From assembly GCA_026397505.1 (NCBI GenBank), contig JAPLUR010000052.1:1-64000 (forward strand): a stretch of 64,000 nucleotides of DNA. Direction: 5' to 3'. Below, piece after piece: positions 24,702-33,954 of this stretch. The stretch's first letter is position 1. Every line of letters begins with the position of its first letter. The DNA comes from Candidatus Zixiibacteriota bacterium (GTDB lineage Bacteria; Zixibacteria; MSB-5A5; GN15; PGXB01). The notes beneath the pieces are model-generated. The model ran no database searches and was not told the DNA's origin. It saw only the letters and a list, made by a program, of their open reading frames with translations. A program made the position numbers and the translations under genes.

Positions 24702-25145
24702 CTATAGTTGAATCAAACGAACATGCTCCTTATAAATGCAACGATCCATTACCATTATAAGCCCGGCTTCCTCACCCCTCATGAAAGCGTCGGTGGAGAC
24801 AACCGACTCCTGCAACCAGACGGCGGCGGCGCCGATGGCAATCGCTTCTTCTGTGATAGACAAAGCCGCGTCTGGGCTACGAAAGACATCGACAATATCC
24901 ACCGGAACCGGTATCGATTTGAGGTCGTGATAGGCCTTCTCGCCGAGCACTTCTGCCTCTTTCGGGTTTACGGGAATGATATGATAGCCATGTTCCTGAA
25001 GGTAGCGGGCCACGCCATGGCTGGCTCTTTCCGGGTTGGAGGATAAGCCGACCACGGCGACAGTTTTTGCCTTCTTTAAAAGCTCACGCAGCTTATCGGG
25101 CGAGGGGTTCTGCCATCCCTCCCCACTATTATTATATTCGGACAT
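24702..25145 (-). CDS. CoA-binding domain protein (YccU-like)
   Basis: A 147-residue Rossmann-fold protein with VAVVGLSSNPERASHGVARYL (about 29-49) and the conserved VNPKEAEVLGEKAYHDLKSIP segment (about 58-78), followed by DIVDVFRSPD and a conserved Cys in MDRCIYKEH near the C terminus. The fold matches the succinyl-CoA synthetase CoA-binding domain; the family role is not established. It starts 2 nt after the thioredoxin stop and is followed 11 nt later by the candidate selenoprotein, so all three form one operon and point to thiol redox chemistry. Confidence 0.9.
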   Translation of the reverse strand: MSEYNNSGEGWQNPSPDKLRELLKKAKTVAVVGLSSNPERASHGVARYLQEHGYHIIPVNPKEAEVLGEKAYHDLKSIPVPVDIVDVFRSPDAALSITEEAIAIGAAAVWLQESVVSTDAFMRGEEAGLIMVMDRCIYKEHVRLIQL

Positions 25146-25147
25146 AT

Positions 25148-25474
25148 TTACCCGATGACTTTGGCCAGGCGATTAACAAGTTGAGCTTTCGGGATTGCCC
25201 CAATAACCTGATCGACAAGTTCGCCGTTTTTGAAAAGGAGCAAGGTTGGAATCGACATAATACCGTATTGGGAAGCAACCTTGGCATTGGCATCAACATC
25301 AATTTTGACTACTTTCAGCTTACCGTCATATTCAGTCGCTACCTCTTCCAAAATAGGGGCAATCATCTTGCAGGGACCGCACCAGGTAGCCCAGAAATCT
25401 ACCAGTACCGGTTTATCCGATTTGATTACTTCCTGATCAAAAACGCTGTCCGTTATCGCAACTGGCTTGCTCAT
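25148..25474 (-). CDS. trxA: Thioredoxin
   Basis: A 108-residue classical thioredoxin, with active site WCGPCK at residues 32-37 ([13 protein letters not shown]), the cis-Pro in SIPTLLLF, and the usual glycine before it. It reduces protein disulfides and can feed CcdA. It heads an operon with a CoA-binding protein and the candidate membrane selenoprotein. A promoter candidate lies at 25498-25527. No thioredoxin reductase is in the window. Confidence 0.96.
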   Translation of the reverse strand: MSKPVAITDSVFDQEVIKSDKPVLVDFWATWCGPCKMIAPILEEVATEYDGKLKVVKIDVDANAKVASQYGIMSIPTLLLFKNGELVDQVIGAIPKAQLVNRLAKVIG

Positions 25475-25497
25475 TACTTTCTCCAGAAATTTGAAGT

Positions 25498-25527
25498 TAT
25501 TTACGACTCAATTAAACAATATGTCAA
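25498..25527 (-). promoter_or_regulatory. Candidate trxA promoter
   Basis: On the minus strand TTGACA (25522-25527), 18-nt spacer, TAAATA (25498-25503), directly after the DUF885 stop. A CTGGAG Shine-Dalgarno precedes the ATG at 25474. Confidence 0.4.
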
Positions 25528-27183
25528 TCAAATTGTTCCCATCATGCCCCGGCGAACCAGGGACACGGGAATGGATCCATATGATAATAAACGATTATGA
25601 AATTCTTTTAAAGAAACCTGTGGGGATTGCCGGCGAAAATCAGCCGCCAGTTTCTCTATTTCGATTTTTCCTATCAGATAACTCATCGGCTGGGTGGGAC
25701 TTTGCGAATAGCGGCGCACTTCCGCCTCGGCATTGGGTCGCTCCAGATGAGCAATATCGATCAACATTGCCACCGCGTCATAGAAACTGAATCGGCCCGC
25801 ATGCAGCCGGACATCGATCACCACCCGACAGGCGCGCCAGAGCTGGTCTTTCAATTGTATCAATTCGGTCCTGCGACCGGAATAATACCCTTTCTGTCTC
25901 ATCAAATCTTCACAATACAGAGCCCATCCCTCAACAAAAACAGGTGTCCCATAAATCCGGCGTACTTTGGATTTATTACGATTGGCCAAACATAATTGAA
26001 GGTGATGACCCGGATAACCCTCGTGCAAGGTCCTTACCTCTATCGCCGCCCGGCTATGGCCCAAAAGCTGCTCTTTCGCCCTCTCCGGTGAAGTACCGCT
26101 GTCAATCGGCGTAACCCAGAAAAAGCCGCGCTGCGGTTCTTCAAATGGAGCCGGCGCCATATAGGCGGCGTATGGAAGAGTTGCCCGTTCCGAAACAGGG
26201 GTTTCCATTATTTCCAGCATTTCATTTCTGGGCAGATCAATAAAATCCTGCTTTATTACAAATTCCCTTGTTCGATTCATCTCGAGGCGATAGGCTTCAA
26301 GCAATTCCGATGCCGCCGGCGTGTCCGATTTTATCTCCTCAAGCAGTTCAAACAGATCCCGGCCGGGGGCAATCTCGGAGGCAATTGATTTCATCTGCTT
26401 CAGGGTCAGATCGATATATTCAATTCCGATCGCCTCCAGTTCTCTCGGACTATAAGGGAGCAAATGATACTCTTTAAGCAGAAGGCCAAAGTACTCCTCC
26501 CCACAGGCAAAAGATCCCGAGGCTTTCCGGGATAATTCCTCGTTGAGAAACTTTAGATAATCGTCAAATGCTTTTGAAGCCAGAGTCGCGGCGGCCAAAA
26601 TATCATTCTTGAGAGGCTGTAACTCCATGGCCGTCCGGGTCATTAACTGTGTAAAAAACCTCTGCCCCGAATGGGCCATTTCCACAGCCATGTCGCGCCA
26701 GAGCTCGGGAATCGTCGCATTCATGCGCAGGTTGCTCTTGCCTTCGGCCAGATAACGCGGAATTTCCTTTAAACGCGAAATAAGAAAGCGATATCTTTCT
26801 TCCCTGGATAGAAAATCGCGGATGAGAAATATCAGGCAGGCAAAAATGGCATTATTGGGATAAAAGGAGGGGTCGTTACGAAGCCGGTTGAACATTCGCT
26901 CTGAGGCAATATCTTTTCGAATATTGGCGGCCAGCATTTCCAAGTCAAGTTTGCATTCTGCAGATAATTCGTTCGCCTTCTTGAATTCCCCCAGCAGTGA
27001 TAGCCAGTTTTTCTCCTTTCTCAGATAATCATTTCGCGAAATCTCATCGACATGATCCAATTGGCCATCATATTGATGTATTCCCGCAAAGGTGGCCGAA
27101 ATGGGCGAGAACTTCCAGGTTTCTTCCAGTATTTCATCGACCAATGCTTCCCATGCGAGGTCGCGGTCGCTAGAGTGCGTCAT
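25528..27183 (-). CDS. DUF885-family metallopeptidase-like protein
   Basis: A 551-residue protein of the DUF885 family, with no signal peptide, so probably cytosolic. The zinc motif HEGYPGHH lies at about residue 386 (RTLHEGYPGHHLQLCL), followed by VEGWALYCEDLM (about 417), whose Glu is the likely third ligand. The N-terminal portion is helical. Some family members act on small peptides, but the substrate here is unknown. Its start overlaps the stop of the activase-like gene by 4 nt (ATGA), so the two are co-translated. Confidence 0.85.
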   Translation of the reverse strand: MTHSSDRDLAWEALVDEILEETWKFSPISATFAGIHQYDGQLDHVDEISRNDYLRKEKNWLSLLGEFKKANELSAECKLDLEMLAANIRKDIASERMFNRLRNDPSFYPNNAIFACLIFLIRDFLSREERYRFLISRLKEIPRYLAEGKSNLRMNATIPELWRDMAVEMAHSGQRFFTQLMTRTAMELQPLKNDILAAATLASKAFDDYLKFLNEELSRKASGSFACGEEYFGLLLKEYHLLPYSPRELEAIGIEYIDLTLKQMKSIASEIAPGRDLFELLEEIKSDTPAASELLEAYRLEMNRTREFVIKQDFIDLPRNEMLEIMETPVSERATLPYAAYMAPAPFEEPQRGFFWVTPIDSGTSPERAKEQLLGHSRAAIEVRTLHEGYPGHHLQLCLANRNKSKVRRIYGTPVFVEGWALYCEDLMRQKGYYSGRRTELIQLKDQLWRACRVVIDVRLHAGRFSFYDAVAMLIDIAHLERPNAEAEVRRYSQSPTQPMSYLIGKIEIEKLAADFRRQSPQVSLKEFHNRLLSYGSIPVSLVRRGMMGTI

Positions 27184-30100
27184 TTCCGCTTCTCTCCGAG
27201 TCTCTCTTCTTGGCGGGCATGCATATTCCTGACCTGATCGACAAAGGCCTCCAAACGTGTTTCCTCGCCGGTATCCTGCAGACCTTCATAACTGATATTA
27301 AGCCAGGGGACTTCCCCCAGATCGTGGGCAACGCGGCGCGAAAGAGAAGTCACTATTGTACCCGGCATGCAGTTAAACGGCATGCAGTTGATGATACCCG
27401 AGGCACCATGATGCACAAAATTGATCGCTTTGCCGATGGAAAGAACTGCCTCTCCCCTGACATCCACCGGAAGATACGGAGCGGCCAACCGCACGACTTC
27501 GCTGATGGGCAATTCATGGTCTATGGGGAAGTGCCTCGTAAAAGCCTTTTCGATATGATATTCATCCTTATTCTGCAGATAGGTCTGAAGAACGGCTTTC
27601 AGGATGCCCTTCCATGATTTCTTATAAAGGGAATCGAGTTTGAAAGTGTAGGTCGTATAGTTGACCCATTCGGCAAAAGTAGCCAACTGGACTTCAATCC
27701 CCAGCGCTTCCACTTTGGCTATCAGATGATTATTTGAAAAGCGATTGTTCCGAAGATATATTTCCCCGACCAGCCCGATCCTCGGTTTCCCTTCGGGATT
27801 CCGTTTTATCCGACTGAATTCCCGAGCGGCCTCGTCGCCCAATGCTGTTAAGTCGCCGCCCTCGATAACTGTCTCTTCCATCTTTTTCAGATATTTCCGA
27901 TATGTTTTCTCGGCGGCACCTTCTTCAATTTCATACGGTCTGGTCTTAAGCAAAATTTTAATGAGGCAATCGACAAAGACAATTCCACGCCAGCCCAGCC
28001 GTCGAAATGGTGTTTTCTCCAAACCAAAGTCGGCGTAGGAAGTCCTGGAATTGGGGGAGTATATCGGTATATTTCGATATCCCAGTTCATCCAATATGAT
28101 GCGATGAAACTGGCTGTACAATCCGAAACGACAGGGACCATCGGCTCCCGGCATGAAGAACACCGAACGTTCCGGGTCAAAATCGGGTGAATTTATTTTT
28201 CGCAACATATCTCCTGTGGTCACCACGCAGGGGAAACATTCCTTGCCGGATGTGAATCTTTTTCCATAAGTGAGACTTTCCTCATCCGGTTCCTCCATAA
28301 CTTCGGCTTTAATGCCGCATCGCACAAAAGCGGCTCGCACTGGATAGGCATGATCACACATGTTGGGAATGAAAATGGTTTTATCGGCCGGTGAAAAATT
28401 GCGGTCGGCGGGAGTGAACTCGTAAAGAGGTGGCGCATATTTATAGAATCTCAATGAATCAAGGAATGCCTCCACGCGCGTAATGGCGCCGGCATCGGCC
28501 GAATGCTCATCCAGTTCCAACTGGAGATAAGGTTTGCCGGACATCTGGCGGCGGAAAAAATGAGTTATGAAGGAATCGGGACCGCAGCCGAAGGCGCTCA
28601 AATATACCGCATAGAGATTAGAGTGCTTGCGGATGAAGTTGGCCGCGGAGAGGATTTTCCGGCCATACAACCAGTACATTTCCGAAAGTTCTTCGGTATC
28701 CAGTTTCATGGGAAGAAAATCGATATGAATCGTTTTCAATCCCATTTTGCGGATTTTGTCCGGTATTTCCAAAGAAAGATGCCGGTCAAAGCCGTTATAT
28801 GGTCGACTGACAATAACGATGCATTTTTCGTCACGTTCAAGACTTTCGAGTATTTTCTTGCCTTCCGCCTCCATGTTTCTGCGGAATTGGTCGTAAGCCG
28901 ATATGCCGTTGGCCAGCGCTTTTTTGACTTCACTCTCAGGCAAACCCATTACTTTAACTAATTGCGCTAATTCTATGAGCATTTTACTATTATCGCGCTG
29001 CAATTTTAAGGGATGGCCGATAAATTTGATCCCTTCGGCGGCAAAGTCAAACTTGGAGGCAACGGTATTGCCTATCGATTGAACATAGGGACAGATATAG
29101 CTGCCATAATCATCATAGTTGTCCTCGGTAAAACTTATTATGCCGGGCAAAAAGATATAGTCGACTTTCTTCTTTATCAGATTGTCCATGTGGCCGAAAG
29201 CCATTTTGACCGGGAAACAGGTCTCGGCGGCGAATTTCTCGAGAGCCGCATCGACTATGGCATGATTAGACAGGTCGCTGTTTACCACTTCAAAGCCAAG
29301 CGTCTCGAAAAAGGCTTTCCAGTAGGGATAGTACTCAAAGAAGTGGAGTATTCGGGGAATCCCAACTCTCCCCCGGCTACTCTCTTTCCTCTCAGCATTA
29401 ATATATCTCTTCATCAGCAACTGCTGACGGAGATTAAAGTAGTCGGGAAGAAGGGAGCCTTTTTCGGCCCGGTTGACATCATATTTTTCGCAGCGACTGC
29501 CGTAATACAGCGGCTTTTCCCCTTCAACATTGACCGTCCTAATCTCACACATATTGGAGCAATCCTGGCAGGTGAAAGTATCCAGAGTATATTTCTTTTT
29601 GGAGAGGTCAAATCCTTTGAATTTGGAGCCGTTTCCCCGATCGAATTCCATGGCCAGAATGGCGGCTCCGATGGCGCCGGTGACATCATGATGCGGCGGA
29701 ACCGTGACTTTCCTTCCGGTGAGCTTCTCGAAGGCGGCCACCACTCCCTTATTCCAGGCTACGCCTCCCTGGAATAAAATGTTATCGCCGATCTTTCTAT
29801 CGCCGACCACCTTGGTCAGATAATTGGCGGCAATGGAATAGGCCAATCCGGCAATGAGATCATTTGTCCCGGCGCCGGCCCGCTGGTGGCTCACCAAATC
29901 CGATTCCATGAAAACGGTGCAGCGCTCACCGCAACCGACCGGGCACTCGGCGGAAAGGGCACGGTCGCCGAATTCCCGCTCAATATTTATGTCCAGCTTT
30001 TCGGCCTGCTCTTGAAGGAAAGAACCGGTTCCGGCGGCACAGGCTTTGTTCATCTCGAAATCAATGACAGTCTGATTGTGGAGGGAAATATATTTGGAAT

Positions 30101-31376
30101 CCTGTCCCCCGATTTCAAAAATGGTATCAACCGTCGGGTCGAAATTTATGGCCGCCGTGGCCTGGGCCGTTATTTCATTCTTGACAATATCGGCCCCAAC
30201 AAAATCCCCGGTCAGATAACGCCCCGAACCGGTCGTGCCGACCCCGATGACTCTGACTCTCCCAGCCACTTCAGCGCCTATCTCCGCCAGACCGCGTCTT
30301 ACCGCTTCAATCGGGCGGCCTTCGGTCATCAAATAGCGGCGAGCGACAACATTCTTGTTCCGGTCTATCAGCACCAGGTTGGTGGAAAGAGAGCCGACAT
30401 CGATTCCAAGGTAAACATCCAGATGATCCAGCGTCCCCCGGTATTGCCTGGCCGTCACAGCATAGAACTTGGAATCGGGAAAATCAAAAGTCAGCCTTTC
30501 CCGTCCGGTGCGGGGCACACCTCGGAATTGGAGATAGCCGGATATCTTTTCAGTATCAATGCTGACAGGCGCGACTCCTGTGGCCTTGGTCGCCAGAAGA
30601 GCGGCCCCAATAGCGCCCATGACATTGTGATACTTCGGAATGATCAATTCCTCCCGGCCGATCTCGAGAATTTCGGCAAAAGCCCGAATCATTCCGGGAT
30701 TGGAGGCTACGCCGCCCTCAAAGGCGACTGGAGACAGAAATTTCTTCCCCCGGGCAATAGCGCTTTTGAAGTTGCGGGCCACTGCAAAGCAGAGCCCGGC
30801 CACGATATCGTAATCGGGGGTGGCAATTTGCTGGAGGTGGATCATGTCGGACTTGGCAAAAACCGAGCACCTTCCCGCAATACGAGGGGGATTCTGGGAT
30901 TTAAGGGCCAATTGCCCAAATTCCTCATCAATTGATATCTTCAGGCGTCCCGCCTGCTGATCAAGGAAGGAACCGGTTCCTGCGGCGCACAGATTATTCA
31001 TGCTAAAATCGACCACTACCTGTCGTTCGGGATCCAATTGAATAAATTTTGAATCCTCTCCCCCCATTTCGATTATTGTACGCACCTGAGGCACTAGATA
31101 AGCATTAGAGGCGGCAATAGCGGCAATTTCCCCAAAGAAACTGCCCCCAAGAATACTGACCCCGGTCCGTCCGCCTATTCCGGAAAAACCAAGCCTGACC
31201 GGCTGAAGAATCCAATCACCAAACTCGCTATCAAGCAGGTCCTTAAGTGTCTGGTAAGGCCGGCCATGGAACCGACGATAGGCGGTCTTGGCAATCGCCC
31301 CTTTATTATCCAGGACAGCGACCTTGACTGAAACCGACCCGATGTCAACCCCGATTGAATATTCGGCGGACTCCAT
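27180..31376 (-). CDS. Tandem acyl-CoA dehydratase activase-like ATPase fused to DUF2229
   Basis: A 1398-residue fusion. Two BcrAD/BadFG ATPase domains follow each other: GVDIGSVSVKVAV with GGEDSKFI and CAAGTGSFLDQQ (about 8-270), and GIDVGSLSTNLVL with GGQDSKYI and CAAGTGSFLQEQ (about 325-585). The Cys of each CAAGTGSF would bind the shared [4Fe-4S] cluster in known activases. The rest (about 640-1398) carries DUF2229 and an HgdB-like region with conserved Cys (TCFPVKMAFGH, CFPCVVTTGD, GPCRFGLYSQFHR). Such proteins use ATP hydrolysis to drive electrons to a partner; the acceptor here is unknown. I start at ATG 31376, with AGGTG 8 nt before it; an upstream TTG adds 17 unlikely residues. Confidence 0.85.
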   Translation of the reverse strand: MESAEYSIGVDIGSVSVKVAVLDNKGAIAKTAYRRFHGRPYQTLKDLLDSEFGDWILQPVRLGFSGIGGRTGVSILGGSFFGEIAAIAASNAYLVPQVRTIIEMGGEDSKFIQLDPERQVVVDFSMNNLCAAGTGSFLDQQAGRLKISIDEEFGQLALKSQNPPRIAGRCSVFAKSDMIHLQQIATPDYDIVAGLCFAVARNFKSAIARGKKFLSPVAFEGGVASNPGMIRAFAEILEIGREELIIPKYHNVMGAIGAALLATKATGVAPVSIDTEKISGYLQFRGVPRTGRERLTFDFPDSKFYAVTARQYRGTLDHLDVYLGIDVGSLSTNLVLIDRNKNVVARRYLMTEGRPIEAVRRGLAEIGAEVAGRVRVIGVGTTGSGRYLTGDFVGADIVKNEITAQATAAINFDPTVDTIFEIGGQDSKYISLHNQTVIDFEMNKACAAGTGSFLQEQAEKLDINIEREFGDRALSAECPVGCGERCTVFMESDLVSHQRAGAGTNDLIAGLAYSIAANYLTKVVGDRKIGDNILFQGGVAWNKGVVAAFEKLTGRKVTVPPHHDVTGAIGAAILAMEFDRGNGSKFKGFDLSKKKYTLDTFTCQDCSNMCEIRTVNVEGEKPLYYGSRCEKYDVNRAEKGSLLPDYFNLRQQLLMKRYINAERKESSRGRVGIPRILHFFEYYPYWKAFFETLGFEVVNSDLSNHAIVDAALEKFAAETCFPVKMAFGHMDNLIKKKVDYIFLPGIISFTEDNYDDYGSYICPYVQSIGNTVASKFDFAAEGIKFIGHPLKLQRDNSKMLIELAQLVKVMGLPESEVKKALANGISAYDQFRRNMEAEGKKILESLERDEKCIVIVSRPYNGFDRHLSLEIPDKIRKMGLKTIHIDFLPMKLDTEELSEMYWLYGRKILSAANFIRKHSNLYAVYLSAFGCGPDSFITHFFRRQMSGKPYLQLELDEHSADAGAITRVEAFLDSLRFYKYAPPLYEFTPADRNFSPADKTIFIPNMCDHAYPVRAAFVRCGIKAEVMEEPDEESLTYGKRFTSGKECFPCVVTTGDMLRKINSPDFDPERSVFFMPGADGPCRFGLYSQFHRIILDELGYRNIPIYSPNSRTSYADFGLEKTPFRRLGWRGIVFVDCLIKILLKTRPYEIEEGAAEKTYRKYLKKMEETVIEGGDLTALGDEAAREFSRIKRNPEGKPRIGLVGEIYLRNNRFSNNHLIAKVEALGIEVQLATFAEWVNYTTYTFKLDSLYKKSWKGILKAVLQTYLQNKDEYHIEKAFTRHFPIDHELPISEVVRLAAPYLPVDVRGEAVLSIGKAINFVHHGASGIINCMPFNCMPGTIVTSLSRRVAHDLGEVPWLNISYEGLQDTGEETRLEAFVDQVRNMHARQEERLGEKRK

Positions 31377-31417
31377 TTCGCTTTCACCTTTTTCAGGAAG
31401 ATTGTTTTTTGTGCCTG

Positions 31418-31446
31418 ATAATAACAATTTTTTGCCTTGTCTGCAA
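31418..31446 (-). promoter_or_regulatory. Candidate promoter of the activase-DUF885 operon
   Basis: On the minus strand TTGCAG (31441-31446), 17-nt spacer, TATTAT (31418-31423). The leader would be about 35 nt and contains the Shine-Dalgarno. Confidence 0.4.
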
Positions 31447-31456
31447 TCATAAACAT

Positions 31457-31484
31457 TTGATTAAAAGAAGCTTTAACTTATATT
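31457..31484 (+). promoter_or_regulatory. Candidate dtd promoter
   Basis: TTGATT (31457-31462), 16-nt spacer, TATATT (31479-31484). Only 16 nt separate the -10 from the dtd ATG and there is no Shine-Dalgarno between them. Confidence 0.5.
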
Positions 31485-31500
31485 TGCCCTGTCTTAAATT

Positions 31501-31947
31501 ATGCGTTTATTAGTTCAAAGAGTCAGCCGGGCTGAAGTGAGGGTTGAGGGAAAAACCGTCGGAAAAATCGAACGGGGTTTTCTGGTCTTATGCGGTTTCC
31601 GGAAGGATGATCAGGCGGAAAGCTTGAGAAAGCTGGCCGAAAAATGTTTCAACCTCAGGGTTTTTGAAGATGAAGACGGGAAAATGAATCTCTCCCTTCT
31701 GGATATGGGGGGAGAACTCCTGGTTGTCTCTCAATTCACTCTCTATGCCGACTGCCGCAAGGGGCGCCGGCCCGGATTCGACAACTCCATGCCGCCCGAA
31801 GAGGCGGAATCATTCTACAATAATCTGATAACCGAATTCAGGAAATCCGGCCTCAGAGTGGAAAGCGGCCTTTTTGGGGCCAAAATGCAGGTGGAGCTGG
31901 TTAACCATGGGCCGGTGACAATAATGCTTGATGATCATGAAGTTTAA
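31501..31947 (+). CDS. dtd: D-aminoacyl-tRNA deacylase
   Basis: A 148-residue enzyme that hydrolyses D-aminoacyl-tRNA (and Gly-tRNA-Ala), acting as a chirality proofreader in the cytosol. The family motifs are present: SQFTLYADCRKGRRPGFD (about 79-96) and the C-terminal NHGPVTIML (about 137-145), the cross-subunit Gly-cisPro region. It is the first gene of the plus-strand run and overlaps the maf-like gene by 17 nt. Confidence 0.96.
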   Translation: MRLLVQRVSRAEVRVEGKTVGKIERGFLVLCGFRKDDQAESLRKLAEKCFNLRVFEDEDGKMNLSLLDMGGELLVVSQFTLYADCRKGRRPGFDNSMPPEEAESFYNNLITEFRKSGLRVESGLFGAKMQVELVNHGPVTIMLDDHEV

Positions 31948-32557
31948 AGAATTAGATAGACTGTTAAGCAGGTATCGTCTTGTCCTTGCCTCCGGTTCCC
32001 CCCGGCGGGTAAGTCTCTTACGGGCGGCCGGAATCAATTTCAGGCAACTGATTCCGGATATCGATGAGAACAACCATGCTCATCAGGATCCGTCAGCGCT
32101 GGCAGCGCTTCTGGCTCAGAAGAAGGCCCTTGCGGTATGCTGGGAAATTGAGACCGATGAAGTCATTCTGGGGTGTGATACCATCGTGATTCTCAATGAC
32201 CTTGTGCTGGGGAAACCCGAGTCGGAGGCGGAAGCATTTGAGATGCTCTCAGCCCTTTCGGGCAATCGGCATACGGTCTGCTCGGCCATAGCGCTCCTTG
32301 AGCGCGGAGGGTATATGGCAAGCGGATTTGAGTTTACCGATGTCTACTTCAATCCGGTTTCAGCCGCTCAGATCAAAGCATATATCAAGACTGGCGAACC
32401 ACTCGATAAGGCCGGGGCGTACGGTATTCAAGAAGAAGGCGGTTTTTTAGTTGACAGGATAGAGGGAAATATTGATAATGTGATCGGCTTGCCTATGAGC
32501 CTATTGGAAAGGCTGGCCGGGAAATTTATGACGGAAATGAGTTGTTATGGCATATAA
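31931..32557 (+). CDS. maf: Maf-family nucleotide pyrophosphatase
   Basis: A 208-residue protein of the Maf/YhdE family, which hydrolyses nucleoside triphosphates (dTTP/UTP or modified nucleotides) to the monophosphate. Signature stretches are VLASGSPRR (about 17-25), ILGCDTIVIL (about 78) and DKAGAYGIQEEGGFLVDRIEGN (about 160-180), the last given here as a run of motifs. The start is uncertain among TTG 31928, ATG 31931 and ATG 31937; ATG 31931 fits a GGTGA 11 nt upstream. It is followed by an overlap of 11 nt with the rodZ-like gene. Confidence 0.93.
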   Translation: MIMKFKELDRLLSRYRLVLASGSPRRVSLLRAAGINFRQLIPDIDENNHAHQDPSALAALLAQKKALAVCWEIETDEVILGCDTIVILNDLVLGKPESEAEAFEMLSALSGNRHTVCSAIALLERGGYMASGFEFTDVYFNPVSAAQIKAYIKTGEPLDKAGAYGIQEEGGFLVDRIEGNIDNVIGLPMSLLERLAGKFMTEMSCYGI

Positions 32558-33374
32558 ATATAAAGAGATCGGCGAGATACTCAAAAAGCGAAGAATGGAA
32601 TTGGGGAAAAGCATAACCGTGCTGGCCGAGGAAACCAAGGTCCCCGAGAGATACCTTGTCGCCATTGAAGAAGGTGATTTGAAGGAATTTCATTCCTCTG
32701 TGTACTATGATCTTTTTGCCCGGTCATATGCAAGAGAATTGGGTATCGACGATCATGAGCTTTTTGAAAGTGAAAAAGAACCGGAACCTGTTTCCGGAAT
32801 CCCCGGTGCAGTTCACGAAACGGTTGGGCTTCGGGAGGAAAAGAAAACCCGGAATTCCGAACTGAAGGCGTCATTCAGAAACTGGCTCTGGTTAATCGCG
32901 ATCATATTGGTTGGCGGCGGTATCACGGCCTTTATAATGCTCCAAGGCAAGACCCCGAAAGAGAGTGAAAGAGCCGAGGAAATCAAGCCGCAGGTGAATG
33001 CCGAAGTTGTTCTGGATACGGTGGCACCCCCGATAGAGGCCAATGTTGCTGATTCCATCATGGCCAGCACGGCGCAGAATTCTGCCATGAGGTTGGAAGT
33101 CAACGTGAAAAAAACCTGCTGGTTTCTGATTATGGCCGATGATGACACCGCTGCTTTCGGCAGCCTGCAGCCGGGAACCGTCCGGAATCTGACGGCCATG
33201 AATAGATTTGTTATCTCAGCCGGCAATCCCTCCGGCGTTGAATTCAGACTGGATGATACTCTAATGAAACCGCTTTCTCCAGAAGGGAAACCGATCCGCG
33301 GGCTGGAAATCAACCGCGAAAACAAAAGGGGGTTCTACTTCCTCCCCGAGGATACTACCGGTGGCAGGCGTTAA
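32547..33374 (+). CDS. RodZ-like HTH membrane protein
   Basis: A 275-residue protein with an N-terminal helix-turn-helix of the RodZ kind (GEILKKRRMELGKSITVLAE and ERYLVAIEEGDLKEF, about 8-55), a Tyr-rich ARSYARELGID segment, one membrane helix (about 110-132) and a periplasmic C-terminal DUF4115-like domain (about 180-260, WFLIMADDDTAAF). RodZ links MreB to the cell-wall machinery in rod-shaped cells. The gene is in a run with smc and ftsY. It overlaps the next gene by 14 nt. Confidence 0.82.
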   Translation: MAYKYKEIGEILKKRRMELGKSITVLAEETKVPERYLVAIEEGDLKEFHSSVYYDLFARSYARELGIDDHELFESEKEPEPVSGIPGAVHETVGLREEKKTRNSELKASFRNWLWLIAIILVGGGITAFIMLQGKTPKESERAEEIKPQVNAEVVLDTVAPPIEANVADSIMASTAQNSAMRLEVNVKKTCWFLIMADDDTAAFGSLQPGTVRNLTAMNRFVISAGNPSGVEFRLDDTLMKPLSPEGKPIRGLEINRENKRGFYFLPEDTTGGRR

Positions 33375-33939
33375 AGAAATAGTGGCGGGCTTTCGTTTGC
33401 GCTTTCACCTTCGCACCTATCAGGCCTCTCCCATCTCTCTGCCGGAGGATATGCGGAATACTCGAAACGTCATGATCTGTCTTCCCCCTGGCCAGCGCGA
33501 ACTGACAATGATCAAACAGCTCCTGCCGGAACTGGCCCGGATATTTTCGGATTCCGAAATCTACCTGCTGGCCGCCCCGGGCAGCCCGGTCTATGAAATT
33601 TTCCCCCGTAAGGGGTATCGGATATTGACTCCCTCGTCGGATCAATTGACCTGGAGCGGTCTGGCTAAGACCGCCTATATAAATCTTTTGAAGCAGAATC
33701 GCTTTGACCTTATTCTGGATTTGAATCTCTCGCCGAGTCATTTTGTCAAATCGATTTTACTGGCCTTTCCGAGAGCGATCCGGGCCGGCGCCGGCGGCAA
33801 TCTCGGAATCCCCTACTACAATTTGGAAATTAAAAGCGGGTATCTTCGTGATGAGAAGAATATTTACAGATCTATTATTAACATGATTGCCCAACTGCGG
33901 GAAAACAAATCAACCAAATTTGACGAAACAGCCAATTAG
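33361..33939 (+). CDS. GT9-like half protein of unknown function
   Basis: A 192-residue protein starting with GTG. The middle resembles the N-terminal Rossmann half of family 9 (heptosyltransferase-type) glycosyltransferases: RNVMICLPPGQRELTM (about 34-50), SEIYLLAAPGS (about 64-74), RFDLILDLNLSPSHFVKSIL (about 115-135) and GAGGNLGIPYYNL. The C-terminal nucleotide-binding half is absent, so it is probably not an active transferase; I do not know its job. It sits between rodZ-like and smc with overlaps, suggesting co-expression. Confidence 0.6.
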   Translation: MAGVKEIVAGFRLRFHLRTYQASPISLPEDMRNTRNVMICLPPGQRELTMIKQLLPELARIFSDSEIYLLAAPGSPVYEIFPRKGYRILTPSSDQLTWSGLAKTAYINLLKQNRFDLILDLNLSPSHFVKSILLAFPRAIRAGAGGNLGIPYYNLEIKSGYLRDEKNIYRSIINMIAQLRENKSTKFDETAN

Positions 33940-33954
33940 CGTTCCGGAGGAATC

